Origin: Arhodomonas sp052060015
Lineage (GTDB): Bacteria > Pseudomonadota > Gammaproteobacteria > Nitrococcales > Nitrococcaceae
Length of the DNA: 64,000 bases
Reading direction: 5' to 3'
Assembly (NCBI RefSeq): GCF_052060015.1
Contig: NZ_JBPODZ010000003.1
Coordinates: 259,293-323,292, forward strand
Part shown: piece after piece, positions 27,919 to 35,904 of the stretch
Position numbering within the stretch: the stretch's first letter is position 1
Layout: every line of letters starts with the position of its first letter
Translations under genes and position numbers: made by a program
The notes under the pieces: model-generated
What the model was told of the DNA's origin: nothing
What the model saw: the letters and a program-made list of their open reading frames with translations, nothing else
The model's database searches: none

Positions 27919-29709
27919 GTGAATACGCAGGAGACAGGCATGTCCCGAGAGCAGCGCGGCAACGGCACCGGTAGCGAGCCGTTCACCCCGGAGACCTACA
28001 TGGCCCACGCGCTGGACCGCGCCTTTAAGGCCGGTCTCGCCCGAAGCACCAATGGAATCACACCAGCGGGGATGGCGGGGGCGACCTTCGAGTGGCTGGC
28101 ACACCTTGCCACCTCGCCGGGCAAGCAGTTGGAGCTCACCGAGCGCGCCGGGCGGCACTGGGTGCGGCTGGCGCATCATGCCGCCCGCAGCGGCGCCGGT
28201 CCAGACGAGCAACCCTGCATTGAGCCGGCACCGTCGGACCACCGGTTCGATGACGACGGCTGGTGCCGCTGGCCGTACAACCTCTTCGCCCAGGGGTTCC
28301 TGCTGCAGCAGAAATGGTGGAACGAGGCCACCACGGATATCGACGGGCTCTCTGAGCACCGTGAGCAGGTGGTGTCGTTCGCGGCGCGTCAGATGCTCGA
28401 CCGCCTCTCGCCGACGAATTTCCCCTGGCTCAACCCGGAGGTGACCCGCCGCACCCTCTCGGAAGCCGGGATGAACTTCGTCCGCGGCTTCGATAACTGG
28501 GTGGAGGACTGGGAGCGCATGGTCGCCGGCGAGCCCCCCGTCGGCGCCGAGGAGTATCAGGTCGGTGAGAATGTGGCGGTGACGCCGGGCAAGGTCGTCT
28601 ACCGCAACCGCCTGATCGAATTGATCCAGTACAGCCCGACCACCGAGAGCGTCCACGCCGAGCCGGTGCTCATCGTCCCGGCCTGGATCATGAAGTACTA
28701 CATCCTCGATCTGTCGCCGGAGAACTCCCTGGTCCGCTATCTGGTGAGCAACGGCTACACGGTGTTCATGATCTCCTGGCGCAACCCCACCTCAGAGGAG
28801 CGTCACCTGGGCATGGACGACTACCGCAAGCTCGGCCCCATGGCGGCGCTGGATGTAATCAACGACATCGTGCCGGGTCAGAAGATCCACTCCGTGGGCT
28901 ACTGCATCGGCGGGACGCTGCTCAGTATCGCTGCCGCCGCCATGGGCCGGGATCGTGACGATCGCCTGGCCTCCATGACCCATTTCGCCACCCAGGTGGA
29001 CTTCAACGAGGCCGGTGAGCTGATGTTGTTCATTAGTGAGAGCGAGGTCGATCTGCTCGAGAACATGATGTGGGAGCAGGGATACCTGGACGGCCACCAA
29101 ATGGCCGGGGCGTTCCAGTTGCTGCGCTCCAACGACCTGATCTGGTCGCGGATGGTGCGGGATTACCTCATCGGCGAGCGTCAGCCCATGAACGACCTCA
29201 TGGCCTGGAACGCGGACCTCACCCGCATGCCTTACCGCATGCACTCGGAGTACCTGCGCCATCTGTTCCTTAATAACGAGCTGGCGACGGGGGGCTACAT
29301 CGTCGACGGCCGGCCGGTAGTGATCCCCGACATCCACGTACCGATCTTCTCGGTGGGCACGGTCAAGGATCATGTCGCCCCATGGCGTTCGGTCTACAAG
29401 ATCCACCTCCTCGCCGACGCCGATGAGGTCACCTTCGTGCTCACCAGCGGTGGGCATAACGCCGGCATTGTCAGCGAGCCTGGCCACCCGCGCCGGCGCT
29501 ACCAGATTCACACCCACCACGAGGGCAAGCCCTATATCGATCCGGATACCTGGCAGGAGACGGTGCCGGTCGAGTCGGGCTCGTGGTGGTCCGCGTGGAC
29601 CCAGTGGCTGGAGGGCCATTCTTCCGGGCGCGTGGCGCCGCCGAGCATGGGCAGCCGGCGTTATCCCCCCGTTAAGGACGCACCGGGGGACTACGTCCTG
29701 CAGCGGTAG
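27919..29709 (+). CDS. phaC: Polyhydroxyalkanoate synthase (class I type PhaC)
   Basis: Polymerises (R)-3-hydroxyacyl-CoA into PHA storage granules. Length of 596 aa suits class I. The lipase-like box is GYCIGG with Cys near residue 329; the partner Asp is in VKDHVAPWRS and the His in SGGHNAGIV. Other family parts are FPWLNPEVTRRTLSEAGMNFVRG, VTPGKVVYRNRLIELIQYSP, VPAWIMKYYILDLSPENSLVRYLV and FMISWRNP. I chose GTG 27919, which follows AAGGAGGAGG at good spacing; ATG 27880 would precede that site and ATG 27940 is also possible. No phaA, phaB or phasin gene is adjacent. Confidence 0.93.
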   Translation: MNTQETGMSREQRGNGTGSEPFTPETYMAHALDRAFKAGLARSTNGITPAGMAGATFEWLAHLATSPGKQLELTERAGRHWVRLAHHAARSGAGPDEQPCIEPAPSDHRFDDDGWCRWPYNLFAQGFLLQQKWWNEATTDIDGLSEHREQVVSFAARQMLDRLSPTNFPWLNPEVTRRTLSEAGMNFVRGFDNWVEDWERMVAGEPPVGAEEYQVGENVAVTPGKVVYRNRLIELIQYSPTTESVHAEPVLIVPAWIMKYYILDLSPENSLVRYLVSNGYTVFMISWRNPTSEERHLGMDDYRKLGPMAALDVINDIVPGQKIHSVGYCIGGTLLSIAAAAMGRDRDDRLASMTHFATQVDFNEAGELMLFISESEVDLLENMMWEQGYLDGHQMAGAFQLLRSNDLIWSRMVRDYLIGERQPMNDLMAWNADLTRMPYRMHSEYLRHLFLNNELATGGYIVDGRPVVIPDIHVPIFSVGTVKDHVAPWRSVYKIHLLADADEVTFVLTSGGHNAGIVSEPGHPRRRYQIHTHHEGKPYIDPDTWQETVPVESGSWWSAWTQWLEGHSSGRVAPPSMGSRRYPPVKDAPGDYVLQR

Positions 29710-29734
29710 CAATTAGCTCGCCGGCGACGGTGTG

Positions 29735-29763
29735 TTGCAGCTCCTCCAGCGAGTCTATATATT
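29735..29763 (+). promoter_or_regulatory. Sigma70-type promoter of the riboswitch transcript
   Basis: TTGCAG (29735-29740), a 17-bp spacer and TATATT (29758-29763). Transcription would start near 29770, just ahead of the first riboswitch stem. Spacing and -10 are near consensus. Confidence 0.6.
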
Positions 29764-29775
29764 GTGGGTTAGTCT

Positions 29776-29900
29776 TCATGGGATACCCTATAAAGTGGGT
29801 ATCCGGCGGGGAACACCGGTGAGAATCCGGGGCTGTCGCGCAACGGTGTGGCGAACAGGTTCGCCGAGCCCGAATACCGCCGAAGACGATCACGGGAGCC
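29776..29900 (+). promoter_or_regulatory. Cobalamin (adenosylcobalamin) riboswitch aptamer
   Basis: A hairpin GGATACCC/GGGTATCC (29781-29788, 29797-29804) leads into the core GGGAACACCGGTGAGAATCC and GGGGCTG, then CGCAACGGT, matching the conserved GGGAA..GGTG..AATCC...CTG..CGCAAC.GT of cobalamin riboswitches. A GGCGAAC/TTCGCC hairpin and a B12-box-like AGCCCGAATACCGCC follow. The B12 box deviates from AGCCAGGAGACCTGCC, so ligand affinity or form may differ. Bounds are approximate. It precedes the 143-aa gene at 29989. Confidence 0.88.
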
Positions 29901-29952
29901 TCGCGCCAAGGTTCCCCGGAGCTGATGCCGATCGTCATCCGGGCACCCGCGC

Positions 29953-29988
29953 GGGCTCCTCGCCCCAGAATCAGCGCGGGAGGAGCCC
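29953..29988 (+). promoter_or_regulatory. SD-sequestering hairpin (riboswitch expression platform)
   Basis: GGGCTCCTC (29953-29961) pairs perfectly over 9 bp with GAGGAGCCC (29980-29988). The second arm contains the GGGAGGAG ribosome-binding site and ends one base before the ATG at 29989. This suggests translational repression when cobalamin is bound. Confidence 0.7.
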
Positions 29989-30420
29989 ATGCATACCAAA
30001 ACCATCTTCGCTGACCGGTCGATCCGCCGGGACTCGGCAGCACACCACCCCGAAGCCGGGCGCCAGACCCTGGTCCTTGGTAGTCGCCTGACCGCCGGCC
30101 TGCGGTCGCTGCTGCGCCGGCTTGGGGCGGAGATCGCACCGGTGCGCTGGCCCGGGGTTACGCACCCGCCGGTGGACCGGATCACGATCCCGACGGCGGC
30201 CACCGCCCCGGAATGGCTCGATGCCGATGCCACCGACGAATTGATGGGCCTGCTCCGAGAGATGGAGCGCCTCGGCACCGCCCCGGAGTGGATGCAGCTG
30301 CTGCTGGCACGTCATCGTGCCGGAACCCTGGTGGACACTGACGGTTGCCTGGAGCTGATGGACGGCCTCACCCCGGAGGCGGTCATCTGCGGGCTGCTGC
30401 GGCTGCCGGGAAGGCGGTAA
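29989..30420 (+). CDS. Unrecognised 143-aa protein under cobalamin riboswitch control
   Basis: I do not recognise a family. It is soluble, with no signal peptide or membrane span. The N-terminal third is His/Arg-rich (SIRRDSAAHHPEAGRQ, then LGSRLTAGLRSLLRRLGAE). The C-terminal half is predicted helical: TAPEWLDADATDELMGLLREMERLGTAPEWMQLLLARHRAG then DGCLELMDGLTPEAVICGLLRLPGRR. It has the PEW repeat and a strong GGGAGGAG site. Control by a cobalamin riboswitch implies a part in B12 uptake, synthesis or a B12-independent alternative. No B12 gene lies beside it, and the integrated element begins about 120 bp downstream. Confidence 0.7.
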   Translation: MHTKTIFADRSIRRDSAAHHPEAGRQTLVLGSRLTAGLRSLLRRLGAEIAPVRWPGVTHPPVDRITIPTAATAPEWLDADATDELMGLLREMERLGTAPEWMQLLLARHRAGTLVDTDGCLELMDGLTPEAVICGLLRLPGRR

Positions 30421-30542
30421 GGCATGCGAGAGACAGCGAAGCGGCATCATGCTCGCCGAGTCACGATCGAGTCACGCCGCTGGTGCGGAGTGTTGTGACC
30501 GACCGGGGGCGGAGGCGTAACCCGCTGACCGTGATAGACGAT

Positions 30543-30590
30543 TGGTGGGCCCTGCTGGATTCGAACCAGCGACCAGCGGATTAAAAGTCC
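30543..30590. repeat. attL: 48-bp direct repeat of the tRNA-Lys 3' end
   Basis: Identical over 48 bp to 60553-60600. It reproduces the tRNA from the anticodon-loop region to CCA on the minus strand but lacks the 5' half, so it is not a tRNA gene. The 330 bp from 30421 to 30751 otherwise hold host sequence (to 30542) and integrase arm-type repeats. Confidence 0.95.
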
Positions 30591-30708
30591 ATTCAGGACC
30601 ACCTGCCAATGCCCGCGTCACATGCGGCGTTTCCTCGAATAAAAACGTAAAGTCAGTAACTTACAATATGACGTTTACCGCCATTGACCGTCAAATCATT
30701 CCGATTAT

Positions 30709-30749
30709 GCTGTGACATATCTGTGACCGCTGTGACACATCTGTGACCG
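30709..30749 (+). repeat. Tandem CTGTGAC repeats, candidate integrase arm sites
   Basis: Two 20-bp tandem units (30710-30729 and 30730-30749) differ at one base and each contain CTGTGAC twice. They directly abut the integrase start. The same GCTGTGAC octamer occurs three times near the right end (60465-60504). Placement near both att sites suggests arm-type binding sites, possibly also autoregulatory for the integrase gene. Confidence 0.6.
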
Positions 30750-30751
30750 CC

Positions 30752-31969
30752 ATGCCCTCCCTGACTGACGTTCGCATCCGCAAGATGACACCGCCCGCAC
30801 GCGGCCGACGGCTCGTGTTCGACGAGCATCGCGACGCGCCGAAAGGCTTCGGGCTGCGCGTCACCGCTGTCGGCAAGGTCGCCTTCGTCCTGCGCTATCT
30901 GACTAGCGGCGGCAAGGACCGGCTCCTGACCGTCGGTGAGTATCCAACCTGGAGCCTCGCGGCCGCGCGCAAGCGCGCAGCGGAGCTGCGCCGCGAGATC
31001 GACAGCGGCGCGGACATCCTGGAGCAGCGGCGGGAGGAGCGCGCGGAGCCGACCGTGACGGATGTGTCCGAGTGGTTCCTCCAGACCAAGCGGGACCGAA
31101 AGAGCTACCGCGACATTGAGGGCGCCGTGCTAGGGCACATCGTGCGGGCTCTGGGGCGGAAACGAATGCGCGAGGTGCGCCGGCGTGACGTGATCGTGTT
31201 AATTGAACGGCTTGCCGCTGGACATCCGCGCCAAGCCGGGCGCGTGCTGGTCTATGCCAAGCAGCTATTCGAGTATGCCGAAGACCGTGAGATCATCGAG
31301 GCGTCGCCGATCGCGACATTGAAATCCAGCAAAATCGGCCCCGGACTCACGGCGCGCCGCCGCGCCCGGGTGCTTCATGACGACGAGATACGCGCATTCT
31401 GGCAGGGCGTGGAGACCTGCGGGATGCACCGCCTGACCGCCTTGGCGCTCAAGCTGGTGTTGGTCACGGGCCAACGTCCCGGTGAGGTGGCCGGGATGCG
31501 CTGGGATGAGCTGGACGGCCGGCTGTGGACCATCCCCGCGGAGCGCCGCGGCAAGACCGACACCGCTCATGTGGTCCCGCTGACGGATACCGCCCTGGCG
31601 CTACTGGAGGCCGCCCGGGATGAGGTGGAGCGGCTGAGCCATCGCTACCCGCGCACGGGGGAGTACGTGTTCGAGGCCCGCCCCGGCAGCGCCTTGACGA
31701 ATCTGGCGATCAGCCGGGCCGCCAGCCGTTACGCCGACGCACTGGGGAACCGGGACGCGGAAACCTGGGGCCATTGGACGCCGCATGATCTGCGGCGAAC
31801 CTGCCGCACCGGGCTGGCCGCTATCGGCGTTGATGAGGTGGTCGCTGAGGTGACCATCGGTCATACCCGCAAGGGCATCGCCGCGGTCTATGACCTGCAT
31901 CGCTATGACCGGGAGAAGCGGGCTGCCCTGGCGGCATGGGAGCGGCGGCTGTTGCAGGTCGTCGGGTAG
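30752..31969 (+). CDS. int: Tyrosine-type site-specific integrase (DUF4102 arm-binding)
   Basis: Integrase of the P4-like family, 405 aa. The N-terminal DUF4102 arm domain is seen in LTDVRIRKMTPPARGRRLVFDEHRDAPKGFGLRVTAVGKVAFVLRYLTSGGKDRLLTVGEYPTWSLAAARKRA. The SAM-like core domain covers roughly residues 100-185. Catalytic residues are Arg in VTGQRPGEVAGMRWDEL, HDLRRT (His/Arg), GHTRKGI (His) and Tyr in AAVYDLHRYDREKR. ATG 30752 is chosen; a GTG at 30743 is possible. No clear Shine-Dalgarno precedes it because the tandem repeats occupy that space. It should integrate the element into tRNA-Lys. Confidence 0.93.
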   Translation: MPSLTDVRIRKMTPPARGRRLVFDEHRDAPKGFGLRVTAVGKVAFVLRYLTSGGKDRLLTVGEYPTWSLAAARKRAAELRREIDSGADILEQRREERAEPTVTDVSEWFLQTKRDRKSYRDIEGAVLGHIVRALGRKRMREVRRRDVIVLIERLAAGHPRQAGRVLVYAKQLFEYAEDREIIEASPIATLKSSKIGPGLTARRRARVLHDDEIRAFWQGVETCGMHRLTALALKLVLVTGQRPGEVAGMRWDELDGRLWTIPAERRGKTDTAHVVPLTDTALALLEAARDEVERLSHRYPRTGEYVFEARPGSALTNLAISRAASRYADALGNRDAETWGHWTPHDLRRTCRTGLAAIGVDEVVAEVTIGHTRKGIAAVYDLHRYDREKRAALAAWERRLLQVVG

Positions 31970-32316
31970 AACTACCGTTCATCTGGAAAACCCTACCGTT
32001 TGTCATGGCTCTACGCCGCAAACCCCGCCGTCTGGCCCCCACCATACGCCATCGTACTGATAAAAAATCGCGCAAAATCAAGAAGTGCAAATTTGTTGAT
32101 ACCCAATTTGTTCCAAGTAACTGATTTTGCACGTTTTTGCGGCGCCGTGGTACCCCTATAGCCATCGTGAGCAACAGGGAGCCACCGAGAGCACTGAGCA
32201 CACGCCTGATATAGAGACGCCCCGCTGGCGGCCACCGGCGAGGCGTCAAGGGCACTCCATTTCACACTGTTTCCATGCCGCTCACCGAGCCGGCGTTGCT
32301 ACCAAAGGAGCACCCG
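31970..32316. other. Gene-free AT-richer stretch after the integrase
   Basis: 347 bp without a convincing gene. It holds a 9-bp inverted repeat GCAAAATCA (32072-32080) / TGATTTTGC (32122-32130) flanking two AATTTGTT copies, and a likely ribosome-binding site AAAGGAG (32304-32310) for the next gene. The inverted repeat may be a terminator for the integrase or a regulatory site; no poly-T tract supports the former. Confidence 0.4.
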
Positions 32317-32550
32317 ATGCCACAGTATGACAGCCGCATCGACACGTCCACCGCCGTAATGACCCCGTCGGAAGCCGCGGACTACCTGCGCGTCAGCGTG
32401 CGCACGCTCACTCGCTGGCGCCACGAGCGCGTAGGTCCGCGGTGGGCCTACGTCGGTCACCAGATTCGCTACCGCCGGGCCGACCTCGACGCCTACGTCG
32501 ACACTCGCACCGCCGAGCCGGTCGCCGAGGGCGACCAGGAGGTGTGGTGA
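32317..32550 (+). CDS. Small HTH protein (excisionase/MerR-like)
   Basis: A 77-aa DNA-binding protein. The winged HTH is MTPSEAADYLRVSVRTLTRWRHERVGPRWAYVGHQIRYRRADLDAYVDT, the excisionase/AlpA-like layout of ...T..EAA..L.VS..T..RW....PP....G..IRYR..DL. Position between integrase and replication genes fits a recombination-directionality factor or a regulator of the replication operon. ATG 32317 follows AAAGGAG. The following ATG overlaps its stop by one base (TGATG), so it begins an operon with the primase and ATPase genes. Confidence 0.8.
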   Translation: MPQYDSRIDTSTAVMTPSEAADYLRVSVRTLTRWRHERVGPRWAYVGHQIRYRRADLDAYVDTRTAEPVAEGDQEVW

Positions 32551-33005
32551 TGGCGACGGAAGCGGACGCACCAGTAGACCGCCTACTCGCTAAGCTCGAC
32601 TGCGTTCGCCGCCGTGGCGAGCGGGCGTGGATCGCTCGATGCCCTGGGCACGAGGATCACACGCCGTCGCTGGCGATCGCCGTACGTGACAGCGGAGTCG
32701 TACTTATATACTGCCACGCCGGCTGCGGATACGAGCAGGTGCTCGACGCCATCGATCTTAAGGCGGCCGACCTGTTCCCCCCCCGACTCCGTCGCGGCGG
32801 GCGCGGGCCGCTGCCGCGTGATGCACGCCGGCCCCCGCGACTGTCGGCCGCGGAGATGCTGGCGTCCGTCCCCGGCGATGCCTTAGTGGTCGCCATGGCC
32901 GCCGATGAGCTCGCGGCCGGCCGTCGCCTCGCCGACCGTGACCGGGAGCGGCTGCGCGCCGCCTCGCTCCGCCTGCGGGCCGCGGCCCGGGAGGTGGGCG
33001 CATGA
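32550..33005 (+). CDS. CHC2-type zinc-ribbon primase-like protein (no TOPRIM)
   Basis: A 151-aa protein with the DnaG/gp4-type zinc ribbon: IARCPGHEDHTPSLAIAV gives Cys and His, and VLIYCHAGCGYEQVLDAIDL gives Cys-His-x2-Cys. After the ribbon there are only about 90 Arg/Ala-rich residues and no TOPRIM catalytic domain, so it is a stand-alone zinc domain, as seen in other plasmids and genomic islands. It probably helps the ATPase encoded next to it start replication. Start ATG overlaps the previous stop; its own stop overlaps the next start (4 bp). Confidence 0.8.
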   Translation: MATEADAPVDRLLAKLDCVRRRGERAWIARCPGHEDHTPSLAIAVRDSGVVLIYCHAGCGYEQVLDAIDLKAADLFPPRLRRGGRGPLPRDARRPPRLSAAEMLASVPGDALVVAMAADELAAGRRLADRDRERLRAASLRLRAAAREVGA

Positions 33006-34789
33006 CCGAGACTGCGACGGATCGCGGGGTCGCGTGGCTGGACCAGCGCAGCGATGACAGTGAGATATACATCCGGCAGGGCGAGATAGACCGCGTGGTC
33101 CGGGAGGCGGTGCGGCTGCTGACGCGCTCGGAGGCCGGCATCTACGTGTGGGGCGATACGCCCCGGCGCATCGCCCGTGTGGATACCTCCACCCCCGGCG
33201 ACGCCATCCAGCATGATCCCGACACCACTATCCTCCGCCCGCTGACTACCGGCTATATCTCCTATGCCCTCGCGGAGCGCGGAACCTGGTGGCGCTGGGA
33301 TGTCCGCGCAGCAGAGTGGCGGCCGACGGACCCGCCGCCCCGGGCCGCCTCCATGATCGTGGACGCCGGGGACGTACTCGGGTTCCCGCGGCTGCGGGCG
33401 CGGGCCGGCTGTCCGCAGCTCCTACCGGATGGGCGCATCCAGGGCCACGGCTACCACGCGGACACCGGGTTACTCATCGAGGCGCCCGGCGAGTGGCCCG
33501 CCCCGCCCGAGGCGCCCACGCGGGAGGATGCCCTGGCGGCAGTGGAGCGGCTGCGGGAGCTCGTCCGGTACTACCCGTGGGCCTCGCCGTCGGCCGAGTC
33601 CGCCGCGCTCGCCGCCATCATCACCGGTGTGATCCGGCCGACATTGCCTGCGGCCCCCATGTTCGCGATCTCCGCGCCACTATCCGGTGCCGGCACCGGC
33701 AAGTCACTGCTCGCCCGGGCCATCGCCACCATCGCCACCGGGACCGGCCCGGCCGCCATCACCTGGCCGGCGGCCCCCGGCGAAGGGGCGAAGCGCCTGG
33801 ACGCCACGCACCTCGCCGGTGACCTGGTGATCGCCATCGACAATGCCACTGCCGCCCTGGACGACGATGCGCTGTGCACGGCGCTGACGGAGCCGGCGCG
33901 GGACATCCGCGAGCTCGGCGCATCCCGGACGACCCGAGCGCCCATGGTGGCCATGCATCTCGCGACCGGCAACGCGATGACGATCCGCGGCGACCTGACC
34001 CGCCGGACCATCATGGTCCACCTGGATCCGCAGACCGACGCGCCGGACGAGCGCGACATCCCTCAGGACCTGATCGGTGAGTGCCGGCGCCGCCGCGGCG
34101 AGATCGTGCGGGACGTGCATACCATCCTCCGCGCCTACCACACCGCCGGCGAGCCGGATATGCGTCTCCGGCCCATGGGCGACTATCGAGCCTGGACCCG
34201 CCGGGTCCGATCCCCCTTGGCGTGGCTCGAGCTGCCCGACCCAGCCACCACGCAGGATGCCCTGCGCGCTGACGATCCGCAGCGTGACGCCAGGGTGGCA
34301 ATGCTCACGGCCTGGCACGAGGCTTTCGGCGCCGATGGCGCCACGGCTCGGGAGGCGGTGGAGCTGGTCACGGGCGATCCCGCATGCCACCACCTCGGTG
34401 ACGACATCACGGAGCGGCTACGGGACGCCATCGAGGCGGTCGCCACGCGCCGCGGGCGTATCGACTCCATGGCCCTGGGCCGGTGGCTGCGCTCCGCCCG
34501 TAACGCCCGGGTCGGCCGCCTCACGCTGACCGGCGAGACAGCCCGGGGTGGTGTGCTCCGCTGGATCGTCCACTCCGATGGTGGGGATGGTGGTGGGGGT
34601 GGGGATACTCCATACACCCCCGCGAGATGTGTCAGAGGTGAAAGTGACAAATGCGGAGGCGGGGGCGGTGATGATCCCCACCGACGCCACCGTCCCCACC
34701 ATCTGCGGCACAGGGTGGCCACCATGAGGTGGCTCCGGCGCCCGGCCGCACGCGCGCCACCGCCCGTCAGGCGGGGCGCTGGGCCCTGA
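33002..34789 (+). CDS. Replicative ATPase/helicase-like protein of mobile elements
   Basis: A 595-aa P-loop protein. The N-terminal 190 residues are probably a DNA-binding region. Walker A is SGAGTGKSLLARAIATIA (near residues 230-247), Walker B-like GDLVIAIDNATAALDDDAL, then sensor-like MVAMHLATGNAMTIRGDLTRRTIMVHLDP (arginine in RRT). This matches the DUF927/phage-type helicase found beside CHC2 proteins in islands. The C-terminal tail from about residue 525 is low-complexity (Gly/Asp/His/Arg/Pro-rich), encoded by G-runs around 34577-34600. The gene forms a three-gene operon with the HTH and zinc-ribbon genes and likely supports element replication after excision. Confidence 0.75.
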   Translation: MTETATDRGVAWLDQRSDDSEIYIRQGEIDRVVREAVRLLTRSEAGIYVWGDTPRRIARVDTSTPGDAIQHDPDTTILRPLTTGYISYALAERGTWWRWDVRAAEWRPTDPPPRAASMIVDAGDVLGFPRLRARAGCPQLLPDGRIQGHGYHADTGLLIEAPGEWPAPPEAPTREDALAAVERLRELVRYYPWASPSAESAALAAIITGVIRPTLPAAPMFAISAPLSGAGTGKSLLARAIATIATGTGPAAITWPAAPGEGAKRLDATHLAGDLVIAIDNATAALDDDALCTALTEPARDIRELGASRTTRAPMVAMHLATGNAMTIRGDLTRRTIMVHLDPQTDAPDERDIPQDLIGECRRRRGEIVRDVHTILRAYHTAGEPDMRLRPMGDYRAWTRRVRSPLAWLELPDPATTQDALRADDPQRDARVAMLTAWHEAFGADGATAREAVELVTGDPACHHLGDDITERLRDAIEAVATRRGRIDSMALGRWLRSARNARVGRLTLTGETARGGVLRWIVHSDGGDGGGGGDTPYTPARCVRGESDKCGGGGGDDPHRRHRPHHLRHRVATMRWLRRPAARAPPPVRRGAGP

Positions 34790-34874
34790 GTGCAGCGGCG
34801 GCGCGACGCCGCGCCGCCGGCCGGACGCCGAGGTACCGGCACCGGAAGCAGGACGTGAGGGTAGCGCCAACCGG

Positions 34875-34940
34875 ATATAGGACCAAAGGTCTCTTATTAT
34901 GCGGCAAATACTGTTGCATACAGGTCCATTGGTCCTATAT
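34875..34940 (+). promoter_or_regulatory. Promoter with 12-bp inverted-repeat operator for the HTH gene
   Basis: ATATAGGACCAA (34875-34886) and TTGGTCCTATAT (34929-34940) form a perfect 12-bp inverted repeat with a 42-bp gap. TTGCAT (34914-34919), 16 bp and TATATT (34936-34941) form a sigma70-like promoter whose -10 overlaps the right arm. The arrangement suggests autorepression, possibly with looping, by the HTH protein encoded at 34984. Confidence 0.6.
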
Positions 34941-34983
34941 TGTCTAGGCACAGATGGCGATCATGAACGAATGAGGTGCCGAA

Positions 34984-35670
34984 GTGGATGCCGCGACGCT
35001 ACAACTGTATCGAGTGCATGTGCTGGGGATGGGGCAATCGGCGATGGCTCGCGCGCTGGGGGTCGATGCCCGATCGGTGCGGCGCTGGGAGGCCGGGGCT
35101 CGCTCGCCGGGTGGAATGATCGAGGTGGCGCTATCGCACCTCCAGCTACAGCGTGAGGTGGCCCGAGAGCCAGATATCATGCGGACGCTTCTGGATACCC
35201 TGGAGCTGGAGTATCACCGATACCTCGACAAGATGAGCCTGCACGACGCAGCCCGAGTGGGTATCGGCAAACTCGGGATCGGATACAACTATGTTGAGCA
35301 CGAATTCTGCACCGAGCACTATAGCGAAGAGTGGCTGGGGCCGATCGTGTATGTCGGTCTCGGGGATATTTGCGGGGCTGCTGACTCGGTCTACAGGCTT
35401 GCCCCGATGCTCGCGCGATACTTCCGCCCGGATCTCGACGACGAGTCGGACGATGCCACGGATTGGTTCGACGATGTGCTCAGGAGCGGCGGGGACGTAC
35501 GTACAGGAGAAGGCTACTATGATCTGACGGTCTCGGAGGTGGTCGGCAGCATGGCGATGCAGCAACTGCGCAAGACGGCACGGCGCGACCTAGATACTGC
35601 CATCAGTGAGTACGGGGCCCTCCTCGAGCACTTGGGGGACAGGGAGGAGGCCGACGAGCCCGCTGAGTGA
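34984..35670 (+). CDS. HTH-domain protein, 228 aa, probable autoregulator
   Basis: The N-terminal HTH is MGQSAMARALGVDARSVRRWEAGARSPGG (about residues 16-44), resembling XRE/HTH-23 types. The rest is not recognised: a helical acidic region with EYHRYLDKMSLHDAARVGIGKLGIGYNYVEHEFCTEHYSEEW and an aspartate-rich DLDDESDDATDWFDDV. The GTG start at 34984 follows GAGGTG; no ATG is nearby. It lies between the replication operon and decayed IS sequence with its own promoter and inverted-repeat operator. It may control element functions; the acidic C-terminal domain might sense a ligand or partner. Confidence 0.65.
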   Translation: MDAATLQLYRVHVLGMGQSAMARALGVDARSVRRWEAGARSPGGMIEVALSHLQLQREVAREPDIMRTLLDTLELEYHRYLDKMSLHDAARVGIGKLGIGYNYVEHEFCTEHYSEEWLGPIVYVGLGDICGAADSVYRLAPMLARYFRPDLDDESDDATDWFDDVLRSGGDVRTGEGYYDLTVSEVVGSMAMQQLRKTARRDLDTAISEYGALLEHLGDREEADEPAE

Positions 35671-35674
35671 CGGG

Positions 35675-35904
35675 CTACAGCTCCATGCCCTGGTCGCGGC
35701 TGCGCCGTCGCGACGGCGTCCGCGAGGACTCCGTGCCGAGCGGATCGGCGCTCACCTCGGCATCCTCGGCCGGGGTGAGCGCCGCATCGACATGGGCGCG
35801 CTCCATGCCGCGATGCCGCGCCGCGCGAATGCGCTCGGGCACCATCCCCGGCTGCTGACGCTCGCTCGGTCCCTGGCACTGCGCTCCATCGTCCCGGGCT
35901 GACG
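35675..35904 (-). pseudogene. Remnant of an unidentified gene (C-terminal tail)
   Basis: Read on the minus strand, one frame has no start but encodes a protein-like tail of about 75 residues ending at TAG 35675-35677. It includes QPGMVPERIRAARHRGM, then ERAHVDAALTPAEDAEV, then SADPLGTESSRTPSRRR. Codon choice and composition look coding. It is cut at its 5' side by the IS481-like fragment. It could be the end of a mobilisation or regulatory gene; I cannot identify it. Confidence 0.4.

Noticed and set aside
29672..29778. Minus-strand 35-aa frame starting MKTNPQYIDSLEELQH
   Set aside because: The sequence looks protein-like but it has no clear ribosome-binding site, overlaps the phaC end and lies against the promoter/riboswitch leader on the other strand.
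30543..30590. Possible second tRNA-Lys
   Set aside because: Only the 3' 48 nt are present; D arm and 5' acceptor strand are missing, so it is an attachment-site copy.
32072..32130. Inverted repeat as a rho-independent terminator or origin
   Set aside because: The 41-nt loop is long and no T tract follows; there are no iterons. It is mentioned only as a feature of the gap.
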